A stretch of 53,958 nt of DNA, from contig JAQWTL010000029.1 in NCBI GenBank assembly GCA_029242715.1, forward strand, positions 1 through 53,958. The letters run 5' to 3'. The position numbers and the translations under genes were made by a program. The notes under the pieces are model-generated. The model did no database searches. It worked only from the letters and a program-made list of their open reading frames with translations, and was not told the origin of the DNA. The DNA comes from Phycisphaerales bacterium. GTDB lineage: Bacteria > Planctomycetota > Phycisphaerae > Phycisphaerales > SM1A02. This document shows positions 45,175 to 53,316 of this stretch, one piece after another. How positions within the stretch are numbered: position 1 is the first letter of the stretch; every line of letters begins with the position of its first letter.

Positions 45175-46282
45175 ATGCATTATGACGCTCATCAACCAGT
45201 GCTTGACGACCTCGAGGCGCGGATCTTGACCATCCGTGACTCTCTTTGACTACGACAACAAGGTCGAAAATCGTGATGCACTTCAGGAAAAGATGAACGA
45301 AGCGGACTTCTGGAACAACCAGGAGGCCGCTCAGAAGGTCATCTCCGAATTCAAGCTCCTGAAGGCCCAGACAGAGGGTCTGGAATCAGTGATCACCGAT
45401 TTCGAAGACACCCAGGTCGGCTATGAACTGGCCCGCGAGGCGAATGACACGGAACTTTTGACTGAAGTCGATGGCAACCTCCACAAACTGACCCGCCGCA
45501 TGGAAAAGGTCGAATTGCAGTCTCTGCTCTCCGGGAAGCACGATCATCGAAACTGTTTCGTGGCGATCCAGGCAGGTGATGGTGGCAATGATGCCGACGA
45601 CTGGGCGGCCATGATGGACCGCATGTACCGCTACTGGTGGGATCAACAGGGCTGGAAGTACGAACAGATCTCTCAGGTACACGGCTCGGAAGTCGGGATC
45701 TCCGAGGTCTCCTATCACCTCAAGGGTCCCCTGGCGTTCGGTTACATGTCATGCGAGCGAGGCACGCACCGGCTTGCACGAGTAAGCCCGTTCAATGCAC
45801 AGGGCAAGCGACAGACCTCCTTCTGCACTGTTGACGTCATTCCTGAGTTTGAGGAATCAGATGTCACCATCGATGAGAATGAACTTGAGATCACGACATT
45901 CGCCAGATCCTCAGGACCCGGCGGCCAGAACGTGAACAAGGTGGCATCCGCTGTCCGACTTGTTCACAAGCCAACCGGAATCATGGTTGTCTCATCAACC
46001 TTCCGTGATCAGGGGCAGAACCGTCGGCAATCCATGCAGATCCTGCAATCCAAGCTGGAGCAAATAGAAGAGGAACGCCGACAGGCCGAACTTGATGCCG
46101 CAACAGGCGGCAAGGTTGATCGTGGCTGGGGAACCCAGATTCGCTCTTATGTGATCTACGACAATCGTGTGAAGGACCACAGAACCAATCACGAAGTTGG
46201 CAATCCCCAGACTGTTCTGGACGGGGATCTGGATGGTTTCATCGATTCAGAGCTCAAGCGGCGACGATCGGAGCGGGAGTAA
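45175..46282 (+). CDS. prfB: Peptide chain release factor 2 with programmed +1 frameshift
   Basis: RF2 ends translation at UGA and UAA. The gene starts with ATG at 45175 and reads 24 codons ([17 protein letters not shown]...RDSL) to an in-frame TGA at 45247-45249. The site CTT-TGA-C (45244-45250) is the classic RF2 slip sequence; moving +1 continues as [10 protein letters not shown]... for another 344 codons, giving 368 residues, the usual size. SPF (about 204-206, stop-codon recognition) and GGQ (about 249-251, in [18 protein letters not shown]) are present. The Shine-Dalgarno-like AGGGGG that normally lies before the slip site is not visible. Autoregulation by RF2 level is expected. Confidence 0.95.
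45244..45250 (+). promoter_or_regulatory. RF2 programmed +1 frameshift site
   Basis: CTTTGAC is the conserved RF2 recoding sequence: CTT in the P site, TGA in the A site, with C as the weak stop context. The upstream codons CGT-GAC-TCT do not form an anti-anti-Shine-Dalgarno purine run. Confidence 0.93.
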
Positions 46283-46369
46283 ATAGGCTCCCTCTGGCGA
46301 TTCGAGGCCGGTAATCTCCGACTGTAAGCACGCTGAAACACTTAGAAAACCACAATAGGCAGGCTTTTC

Positions 46370-46398
46370 TTGCTTCTACTGCTGAGCAGTCGTACATT
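46370..46398 (+). promoter_or_regulatory. Promoter of the Cys-rich protein/export cluster
   Basis: TTGCTT (46370-46375) and TACATT (46393-46398) are 17 bases apart. Transcription would start at about 46405, right at the ATGs at 46402 and 46408, so the first gene may be translated from a nearly leaderless message. No Shine-Dalgarno is visible there. Confidence 0.45.
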
Positions 46399-46401
46399 GG
46401 A

Positions 46402-46827
46402 ATGTCCATGAATCGATATCGAAGAGGTCTATTTCACCGCATCACCGCACTGCTTCTGGCAGTAGCGATGCCACTGTGCTGTTGCATGATCAACAGTGCC
46501 AGCGGCGCAAGCTGTTGCGATGTCGAACCAATCATGGAAGTTGCCTCCTGTTGCAGCAGCTCTCATTGTCAGGCCGCACCTGAAGACAACCCACCGGCTG
46601 ATCCATGCGTCGGTATCACATGCCAATGCTGCCTCAAGGCACCATCCAATGCCTTCGACTGGACGCCTCCAGTCGACACGATCGGATCTCCCCTGGATCA
46701 AAGCCTGTTCTCTTTCGAACAGGATGCCTGGCTTCAGATCGATGCCGACACGATCCAATGGGATGATCCCCCGCCCGTTGCCTGCTCCCCTGGCATGTTG
46801 CGTGGCAACGTGATCCTGCAGGTCTAG
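46402..46827 (+). CDS. Cysteine-rich exported protein of unknown function
   Basis: The 141-residue product has an export signal (ITALLLAVAMPLCCC). The mature part has many cysteines, mostly in pairs, between residues 26 and 75 (CCC, SCCDV, SCCSSSHC, DPCVGITCQCC), plus one histidine. A less remarkable acidic region follows. There is no lipobox of normal form, although a Cys follows the hydrophobic run. A metal-binding or disulfide-rich periplasmic role is plausible. ATG at 46402 or 46408 could start it. It lies 83 bases before the TolC-like gene and is probably the first gene of the export cluster. Confidence 0.65.
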   Translation: MSMNRYRRGLFHRITALLLAVAMPLCCCMINSASGASCCDVEPIMEVASCCSSSHCQAAPEDNPPADPCVGITCQCCLKAPSNAFDWTPPVDTIGSPLDQSLFSFEQDAWLQIDADTIQWDDPPPVACSPGMLRGNVILQV

Positions 46828-46910
46828 TTTTTCATCACTGTCTTTCATTGAACCGCGTGCGCGATGTCGTGCGCGTTGCCTGCATGGACTCCTGATGAGA
46901 AACCAAGATC

Positions 46911-48359
46911 ATGACTTCACCAAGAACCGGAAGCGGTACATACATTCTGACGATCTCCATTGCATTCATGGTTGTGATGCTGCTGTGTACAGGCTGCGCC
47001 AGCCTGAATGCTGATCGAGAAATAAATCTGACGGCCGACATGGCTCGTCGTATTTCCGGCAACCTGGATCCCTCCGATGCCTGGGCGTTGCCCGTGCAGG
47101 GAGAGAGCCCTGCATGGAATGGGCAAGACCCCCTCGACTACGATGCTGCAGTCTCTGTAGCCTTGCAGGGGGACCCTACTCTTCGAACAGCACTTGCTGT
47201 CATCGTGGAACGTCGCGCTCAATACGTACAGCAAGGCCTGCCGCCAAATCCCACGGTTGCCTTTGGCATCGGTATCGCCATCGATGGCCTCGCTGGAGCC
47301 CCGATGATGGTGCAGGGAATTCAGATGCTGAGTTGGCTCTGGAAGAATCCATGGCGTGTCGATGCTGCTGAAGCCGAACTTCGTGCGGCCGTCTACAAGG
47401 CCGCGGAACGTTGCGTGATCGTCCTGGCCAAGACACGAATCCAGTTGGCGGCCGTTCTGGCTGCCCAGGAAACACTTGTGCTTGATGAGCAGTACGTGGA
47501 GATCACACAGAAAACGATCGATCTCGTTGATGCCATGCGGCAAGCCGGTGAACTGGCTGAGCTTGATCTTGATCGAGCCCTTGTTGATCATGAGCAGGCT
47601 GTTGCTTCAGCAGTAGCCAGCAAACACGCACTGACAGAAGCCAAGCTTGAACTGCTGGGAACAATGGGGCGCCCTGACGCTTCGATTGATTGGATCGCCA
47701 TTGGCGACCTGCCCCCAAAGTGGAACATCCCGGAAGACGAAGAACAACTGCTCGAACTGGCAGCCATCGGTCGATTGGATGTGGCCGCTTCCTTCGAAGC
47801 CGTACGGCAAATCGAAGCAGAACTTGGCCTGGCAAAGACACGTCGATTCCCGGAAATTGGAATCAATGTCAGCTACCAGAAAAGTTTTTCTGGGCGTGAA
47901 GGCATCCTTCCAGGAGCCGCGATCACTATTCCGATCCTTGATAACGGCGATCCCGCCATCGCCATGCAGAAGGCCAGGCTCGAACAGGCCCGAATGAAAC
48001 TCCTGGCGGCAAGTGAGAATGCCCAGCGTGAAGTCCGTACAAGCTTCAACCAATTGCTCGACGCCAAGGAACGTGCACGAATTATTCGTTATGGCCAGTT
48101 GCATGCCGCTATCAATGCTCAGCAACGCAGTGATTCTGCATATGCAGAAGGCGAGGTCAGCCTCAACACTCAATTGCTGACACAGCGCCAGCGAATTGAA
48201 GTCGAACGGGAACTTGTTTTGATGGAATTCAAGACCATGCAGGCCATGTGCATGCTGCGCCAGGCCGTTGGTGGCAGCTTCGACATGACAAAGGATGCCG
48301 TTCCTGAGTTTGAAATTGAGGCACGCCCTGAGAAGGCTGCCAAGGAGCATTCCTCATGA
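46911..48359 (+). CDS. TolC-family outer membrane efflux lipoprotein
   Basis: The 482-residue protein has an N-terminal lipobox (MLLCTGCASL, Cys at about 27). The rest is the repeated outer-membrane efflux pattern: long helices with QYVQQGLPPNPTVAFGIG, AVLAAQETLVLDEQYVEITQKTIDLVDAMRQAGELAELDLDRALVD, RFPEIGINVSYQKSF, AITIPILDNGDPAIAMQKARLEQARMKL and LNTQLLTQRQRIEVERELV. It forms the outer channel of the tripartite system encoded next. The stop overlaps the adaptor gene start by four bases. Confidence 0.92.
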   Translation: MTSPRTGSGTYILTISIAFMVVMLLCTGCASLNADREINLTADMARRISGNLDPSDAWALPVQGESPAWNGQDPLDYDAAVSVALQGDPTLRTALAVIVERRAQYVQQGLPPNPTVAFGIGIAIDGLAGAPMMVQGIQMLSWLWKNPWRVDAAEAELRAAVYKAAERCVIVLAKTRIQLAAVLAAQETLVLDEQYVEITQKTIDLVDAMRQAGELAELDLDRALVDHEQAVASAVASKHALTEAKLELLGTMGRPDASIDWIAIGDLPPKWNIPEDEEQLLELAAIGRLDVAASFEAVRQIEAELGLAKTRRFPEIGINVSYQKSFSGREGILPGAAITIPILDNGDPAIAMQKARLEQARMKLLAASENAQREVRTSFNQLLDAKERARIIRYGQLHAAINAQQRSDSAYAEGEVSLNTQLLTQRQRIEVERELVLMEFKTMQAMCMLRQAVGGSFDMTKDAVPEFEIEARPEKAAKEHSS

Positions 48360-49654
48360 ACCAGCAGATTCCCATGCCAGCTCGAAAATGGATGCTGCGA
48401 ATCGGGTTTCCGATGTTGGTCATCCTGGCAGCAGTCGCAATACTTGTACTAGCCAGCTGGTCAGCGTTGAGACCTGCCAGCACGGTTCGTGCTGTAGCTG
48501 TCGTCATACGCCAGGTCGAGACCAATGAACCTCTGCAACGAGAATCAGAACCAGAGGTCGTGCAGGCACCTGGGTGGGTAGAAGCCGACCCCTTCAGTGT
48601 CTATGCAGGAGCGCTGACCGAGGGAATCGTCCAGGACGTTCTTGTTCTTGAAGGCGAAGAGATCAAGCAGGGACAGCCTGTCGCACAACTCGTTGATGAT
48701 GAAGCCAAGCTCGAGCTTAAGAAAACCGACGCCTTTGTAGAACACTTGCGTGCAGACCTTGCCCTCGCTGAGGCGAACCTCGCTCAGCTTCCAGCTCGAG
48801 TCAAGGAAGCTCTTGCCAACCAGCATGCCTTGGAAGATGAGGTTCGACGGAAGCAAAAACTTGTTGAAAGTGGTGCTGTAGCCGCAGGCCCTGTCCAGAG
48901 ATTGGCGAAGAAACTTGAAGCTGCTGTTGCGGATGTGGAGCAACTCCAACTCGAGGAAGCCATCCTTCAGGCCATGGTCATGGATGCCAAAGCACTTCTT
49001 GCTGAAGGACAAGCCGTGCGAGACACGGTCCAACTCAGGCTTGACAGAATGATCGTACGTAGCCCCATTGATGGCATTGTGATGGAACGACTCACTTCAC
49101 CTGGCAGCGTCGTTAATTTCGGCAATGGTGAGCATGGTGCCCATATCGTGCACCTCTATGATCCAGAGAACCTGCAAGTCCGAGCAGATATTCCCCTGGC
49201 ACAAGCAGCACGCGTTGGGGTAGGTCACCCCGCCGAGATCGTCGTTGATGTTCTTCCAGGAAAGATCTTTCAGGGAAAAATCACGCGATTCGTGCATCGT
49301 GCGGATCTTCAGAAGAACACGGTCGAAGCCAAGATCCATATTGATGATCCCTCCAGATTGATGAAGCCAGACATGCTGGCTCGTGTACGCATCCTGCAAC
49401 CAGCCGTGGAAAGTGGCGAAACACGACGAATTTCACGTGTGTTTGTCCCCCGTGATGGAATCAAGGATGGAGACAAGGTGATGGTCATCGAAAACATGGA
49501 AGGTGACCGTGGCGTGGTTCGTGAAAGAAGTGTCAAAACCGGTCCCGGTGAAGTGGATGGCTGGATTGAAATCATCTCGGGACTGGCTGCCGGTGATCGC
49601 ATCGTTCTTGATGACGTCACTGATGGCCAGAACGTGAAAATGGAGGTGGAATGA
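48356..49654 (+). CDS. HlyD/MacA-type periplasmic adaptor
   Basis: The 432-residue membrane fusion protein has one N-terminal membrane helix (about 18-40). A split biotinyl/lipoyl-like half follows (VVQAPGWVEADPFSVYAGALTEGIVQDVLVLEGEEIKQGQPVAQLVDDEAKLELKK), then a long alpha-hairpin (about 105-215). The second half-domain is RLDRMIVRSPIDGIVMERLTSPGSVVNF. The C-terminal beta-barrel and membrane-proximal domains follow (LQVRADIPLAQAARVGVGHPAEIVV, SRVFVPRDGIKDGDKVMVIEN). It bridges the inner-membrane ABC exporter and the TolC-like channel. One base separates it from the ATPase gene. Confidence 0.92.
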   Translation: MNQQIPMPARKWMLRIGFPMLVILAAVAILVLASWSALRPASTVRAVAVVIRQVETNEPLQRESEPEVVQAPGWVEADPFSVYAGALTEGIVQDVLVLEGEEIKQGQPVAQLVDDEAKLELKKTDAFVEHLRADLALAEANLAQLPARVKEALANQHALEDEVRRKQKLVESGAVAAGPVQRLAKKLEAAVADVEQLQLEEAILQAMVMDAKALLAEGQAVRDTVQLRLDRMIVRSPIDGIVMERLTSPGSVVNFGNGEHGAHIVHLYDPENLQVRADIPLAQAARVGVGHPAEIVVDVLPGKIFQGKITRFVHRADLQKNTVEAKIHIDDPSRLMKPDMLARVRILQPAVESGETRRISRVFVPRDGIKDGDKVMVIENMEGDRGVVRERSVKTGPGEVDGWIEIISGLAAGDRIVLDDVTDGQNVKMEVE

Positions 49655-49655
49655 G

Positions 49656-50348
49656 ATGTCACTGATTGAATGCAGAAAACTCACTCGTACCTATCGCCGT
49701 GGCAGCGAGGAAATCACCCCACTCAAGGATCTGGATCTGGACATCGCATCCGGTGGATTCGTTGCTTTGATGGGACCTTCGGGATCCGGAAAGACAACGC
49801 TTCTGAATCTGCTGGCCGGTATTGACCGGCCGACTGCAGGAACTCTGTTGATCGGCGGGGAAGCCATCGAGAACCGTTCACGTGCCGCTCTTGCCAAATG
49901 GAGAGCAGAGCATGTGGGTTACATCTTCCAGCTCTACAACCTCGTACCTGTGCTCACTGCCTACGAGAACATCGAGCTTCCTCTGCTTCTGCATGATCTC
50001 ACACGCCGTGAACGACATGATCGTGTCACGGCAGCATTGGAAGCTGTCGGCATCTCCGATCGCCATGCTCACTACCCCAGACAACTCAGCGGTGGACAAG
50101 AGCAACGCGTTGCCATCGCAAGAGCCATCGTGACTGAACCCACGATCCTGCTTGCAGATGAACCTACCGGTGATCTGGATCGTGAAACCGGAACCGCCAT
50201 CATGGACCTGCTTGCAAGGCTCAATCAGGAAGATGGTCGAACCATCATCATGGTGACTCATGATCCCAGGACAACCGACTGGGCAAAGACCACGCTCCAT
50301 CTGGAGAAGGGTCAACTTGTCGAAGCAGTCGCGGAGCACGCATCATGA
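49656..50348 (+). CDS. ABC transporter ATPase, MacB/LolD type
   Basis: The 230-residue ATPase has the Walker [18 protein letters not shown]-loop [22 protein letters not shown], signature [15 protein letters not shown], Walker [13 protein letters not shown], and H-loop IIMVTHDP. The [19 protein letters not shown] and [11 protein letters not shown] phrases are characteristic of the MacB/LolD/FtsE branch, whose members work with FtsX-type permeases as mechanotransmitters. The stop overlaps the first permease gene by four bases. Confidence 0.95.
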   Translation: MSLIECRKLTRTYRRGSEEITPLKDLDLDIASGGFVALMGPSGSGKTTLLNLLAGIDRPTAGTLLIGGEAIENRSRAALAKWRAEHVGYIFQLYNLVPVLTAYENIELPLLLHDLTRRERHDRVTAALEAVGISDRHAHYPRQLSGGQEQRVAIARAIVTEPTILLADEPTGDLDRETGTAIMDLLARLNQEDGRTIIMVTHDPRTTDWAKTTLHLEKGQLVEAVAEHAS

Positions 50349-51505
50349 CCCGCTACATGCGACTGATACCCGTTGTTTTCAAGCAGATCCGTCGAAGTCC
50401 GGTTCGAAGCGGTCTGACCATTCTTGGCATCGCCGTGTCCATGTACCTGTTCGTCATCGTTGAGGCCATGCGAGATGGTGTGCGCGATGCAACAGAGGTC
50501 AAGGCGGGCGACACCACGCTCGTGGTGTATCGTGAAAATCGCTTCTGCCCATTCTCAAGCAGGTTGCCGCAGTTCTATGAAGAAAGGATCGAACGCATCG
50601 ATGGGGTCAGTGAAGTCGTCCCGATGCAGATACATGTTTCCAACTGCAGGGCTTCACTAGATGTGGTCACCTTTCGCGGAGTACCGCTTGATGACCTGGA
50701 GAATGCCCTGGCAACTGGCAGCCAGATCGTTGATGGCTCCAGTGGAGCCTGGCGATCGCGGGGAGATGCCGCCATCGTCGGTGAAGCCCTGGCCAAACGA
50801 CGTGGCATTGCCGTGGGCGATCGATTCAGTGCCGCCGGCATCACCATCTACGTTGCCGGCATTCTGCAGAGTGATCATCCCCAAGATCGGAATGTCGCCT
50901 GGGTCCATCTGCCCTTCCTCCAGGAATCGGCCCGACGTGGCGGCACGGGTTCCATCGTGACTCAGTTCAATGTGACGGTTGATGATCCCACGCAGTTGGA
51001 CAACATCGCTGCAGACATCGATGACGCCTTTGCACATGACGAACATCCGACTTCGACCCGACCAGAGAAAGCTTTCGTAGGACGGGCAGCCAGCGACATC
51101 ATCGAGCTTGTTGACTTCGCCGGGTTGCTTGCCTGGGGAGCGCTTGCCGCAGTCTTTGCCCTGATCGCCAATGCGATCATCCTGGCCATGCGTGATCGGG
51201 TTCGTGATCACGCAGTGCTCCAGACACTTGGATATACGGGCAGGCTTATTGGCTGGATGGTGATCGTCGAAGGCACCCTGCTTGGCCTTGCTGGTGGACT
51301 GGTGGGCGCGATCGCGGCATGGCTGACGGTTCGGCTCGGACACTTCAGCCTGACAATGGAAGGGCTTAATGTCGAAATCGCAACCGGATGGGTCGCCCCC
51401 GCTCTGGGCATCATCGCTGCAATCATCCTGGGGCTGCTTGCCGGCATCGTGCCAGCTGTGCGACTGGCTCGTAATGACATCTCCAGTTCCTTCCGAGCGA
51501 TCTGA
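50345..51505 (+). CDS. FtsX/MacB-type ABC permease
   Basis: The 386-residue protein has the MacB-like layout. A first membrane helix (about 20-38: GLTILGIAVSMYLFVIVEAM) is followed by a large periplasmic domain (about 40-255). Three C-terminal helices are near 262-284, 309-334 and 350-375 (LIANAIILAMRDRVRDHAVLQTLGYTGRLIGWMVIVEG and LVGAIAAWLTVRLG). AVLQTLGYT...I.WMVIVEG is the conserved FtsX segment. It probably pairs with the second permease as a heterodimer. The gap to the next gene is 11 bases. Confidence 0.93.
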   Translation: MTRYMRLIPVVFKQIRRSPVRSGLTILGIAVSMYLFVIVEAMRDGVRDATEVKAGDTTLVVYRENRFCPFSSRLPQFYEERIERIDGVSEVVPMQIHVSNCRASLDVVTFRGVPLDDLENALATGSQIVDGSSGAWRSRGDAAIVGEALAKRRGIAVGDRFSAAGITIYVAGILQSDHPQDRNVAWVHLPFLQESARRGGTGSIVTQFNVTVDDPTQLDNIAADIDDAFAHDEHPTSTRPEKAFVGRAASDIIELVDFAGLLAWGALAAVFALIANAIILAMRDRVRDHAVLQTLGYTGRLIGWMVIVEGTLLGLAGGLVGAIAAWLTVRLGHFSLTMEGLNVEIATGWVAPALGIIAAIILGLLAGIVPAVRLARNDISSSFRAI

Positions 51506-51516
51506 GGAATCACACC

Positions 51517-52692
51517 ATGCGTCTTCTCCCATTTGAATATGCCGCACGCAACCTCGGAAGATCCCCATTGCGTCTCACGCTAAGCGTAGGCGGCAGTGTT
51601 CTGGTCGTACTCCTCGTACTGGCTGCAGCTGGATTCGTGATTGGCATGCAAGCCTCGCTGAAAGTCAGTGGTGATGAACAAAACATCATCCTCCTGGGTG
51701 CCGGCAGTGAGGAAAGCATCGAGCGAAGTGAAATTCCAATGCGAACCACTGGAATCGTCGGCGCCAGCGTGGCCGGAATTCGGACTCGAGCTGGCGTTGA
51801 GGCCGTGAGTCCTGAAATACATCTGGCCATGCCAATGCTTCCAGATGGTGCTGCTGAGGATGCCATCAGTCAGCTTGCTGTCATTAGAGGATTTGAACCT
51901 GCTGCTTTCCTTGTTCACGATGATGTCGTCATCACAAGCGGACGCATTCCCATGGCCGGCCACAATGAACTGGCAGCAGGACAAATCGCTTCAATCGGAA
52001 TGGGGTTTGATCCTCCGGAATCAATCCTGGGCCAGTCCTTCCAACTGGATGGCGAAAAGTATGAGGTCGTTGGACTGCTCGCGGCCAATGGAGGCGTGAT
52101 CGAGGGTGAATTCTGGATTCCATTGACCGATCTTCAGATCACAGCCCAGCGTGATTCGCTTTCCTGCGTTGTTGTTCGTCGCGAATCAGCAACACCGGAT
52201 GACCTTGATGCTTTCGTCGCACAACGACTCGATCTCGAATTGATCTCCATGGAGGAAACCGAGTACTACGCTGCCCTGGCTGCCTTCTTCCGACCAGTTC
52301 AGTGGATGGTGATCGTGACCGCCATTCTGATCGCGCTGGGTGGTGTCCTTGGTGGACTCAACACCATGTACGCTGCGTTTGCCAGTCGCGTGCGTGAAAT
52401 CGGTTCTCTTCAGACGCTGGGCTACTCGCGACTTGCCATCATGATCTCACTGGTGCAGGAATCTATACTGGCAACGTCGGTGGGTGCCATCATCGCCTGC
52501 GGCATCGGGTGGTGGCTTCTGGATGGCCTGGTTGTCCGATTCTCAATGGGCGCATTCGGGATCAGCATCACCTCTGCTGTCCTTGCCCTGGGCCTCCTCT
52601 CGGGCCTCTTTCTCGGCATTGTAGGTGCCATGGTGCCCGCTTGGCGCTGCCTCGTAAAACCGATCCCGGAAGCCCTCCGATCTGGTGAATAG
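51517..52692 (+). CDS. FtsX/MacB-type ABC permease
   Basis: The 391-residue protein has the same plan as the previous gene. It has an N-terminal helix (about 24-46), a periplasmic domain and three C-terminal helices with GGLNTMYAAFASRVREIGSLQTLGYSRLAIMISLVQESIL. Two different permeases with one ATPase suggest a heterodimeric inner-membrane complex, unlike MacB itself, in which ATPase and permease are fused. The substrate is unknown: peptides, lipoproteins, lipids or siderophore-like molecules are possible for this family. Confidence 0.93.
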   Translation: MRLLPFEYAARNLGRSPLRLTLSVGGSVLVVLLVLAAAGFVIGMQASLKVSGDEQNIILLGAGSEESIERSEIPMRTTGIVGASVAGIRTRAGVEAVSPEIHLAMPMLPDGAAEDAISQLAVIRGFEPAAFLVHDDVVITSGRIPMAGHNELAAGQIASIGMGFDPPESILGQSFQLDGEKYEVVGLLAANGGVIEGEFWIPLTDLQITAQRDSLSCVVVRRESATPDDLDAFVAQRLDLELISMEETEYYAALAAFFRPVQWMVIVTAILIALGGVLGGLNTMYAAFASRVREIGSLQTLGYSRLAIMISLVQESILATSVGAIIACGIGWWLLDGLVVRFSMGAFGISITSAVLALGLLSGLFLGIVGAMVPAWRCLVKPIPEALRSGE

Positions 52693-52734
52693 ACCGACTA
52701 TGATTCAATCTGTACAGAAATGACTGGAGAAAAA

Positions 52735-53313
52735 ATGATGCTACGAATCGCCATACTCGCCTCTCTTCTGATTGTCTTTTCAGGCTGTGAAAAGCAAGCC
52801 GAGAAAACCGAAACGACTTCCAAGGAAACCGCTGCCGCCTCGATTCCAAGCAGCCATTTTTCAACGACACGTCCATCTGATGTCAAGAACCTCGCCGAGG
52901 TCAAGATGGCTTCCAAGCCTGGTGAAGATGTCGTCTTTCTTGCACGTGTCGGTGGTAAAGCCAACCCCTTTGTTGAATCACACGCTGTGTTCCTTGCAGC
53001 AGATCCCAAACTCGTTTCCTGTGAACTGATGGGTGATGATGATCACTGCAGCGTCCCCGAAGATTACTGCTGTGAAGACCCTGATATGCTCAAGGCAGGC
53101 TTGGCGACGATCCAGTTCGTTGATGACAACGGTAAACCACTGAAAACAACGGCTCTTGGCGCCGGTGGTCTGGAACCGCTCAAGTTCATCGTGGTCAACG
53201 GGACTGTCCGTGAAAAGAATGATGACGGACTGTTCATCGTGGATGCCCAGACCATCTGGGTTGGTGGCAAGCCCAGTTACAATGAACCAATGTCAGGAAG
53301 CATGTCACCCTGA
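52735..53313 (+). CDS. Lipoprotein, unknown function
   Basis: From the ATG at 52735, preceded by GGAG, the protein has 192 residues. The lipobox is LIVFSGCEKQ (Cys at about 17), followed by a charged Thr/Lys linker. The folded part (from about 50) has VKMASKPGEDVVFLARVGG, FLAADPKLVSCEL, DDHCSVPEDYCCEDPDMLKAGLATIQFVDDNGKPLK and FIVVNGTVREKNDDGLFIVDAQTIWVGG, an OB-fold-like strand order. The Cys/His cluster DDHC...DYCCEDP may bind metal. It follows the export genes in the same direction (about 40 bases) and could be part of that operon. It is not similar to known adaptor proteins as far as I can tell. Confidence 0.78.
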   Translation: MMLRIAILASLLIVFSGCEKQAEKTETTSKETAAASIPSSHFSTTRPSDVKNLAEVKMASKPGEDVVFLARVGGKANPFVESHAVFLAADPKLVSCELMGDDDHCSVPEDYCCEDPDMLKAGLATIQFVDDNGKPLKTTALGAGGLEPLKFIVVNGTVREKNDDGLFIVDAQTIWVGGKPSYNEPMSGSMSP

Positions 53314-53316
53314 TCG

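Noticed and set aside
45090-45176. Upstream start of the aminotransferase gene
   Set aside because: It would overlap the divergent prfB start and lacks a Shine-Dalgarno; GGAG precedes the ATG at 45089.
45236-45247. prfB starting within the second frame without frameshift
   Set aside because: The exact CTTTGAC recoding site and the preceding 24 codons beginning with ATG at 45175 explain the gene better, and give the normal RF2 length.
47607-48350. 247-codon open frame opposite the TolC-like gene
   Set aside because: Antisense shadow; the plus strand carries recognisable efflux-protein repeats and overlapping gene joints.
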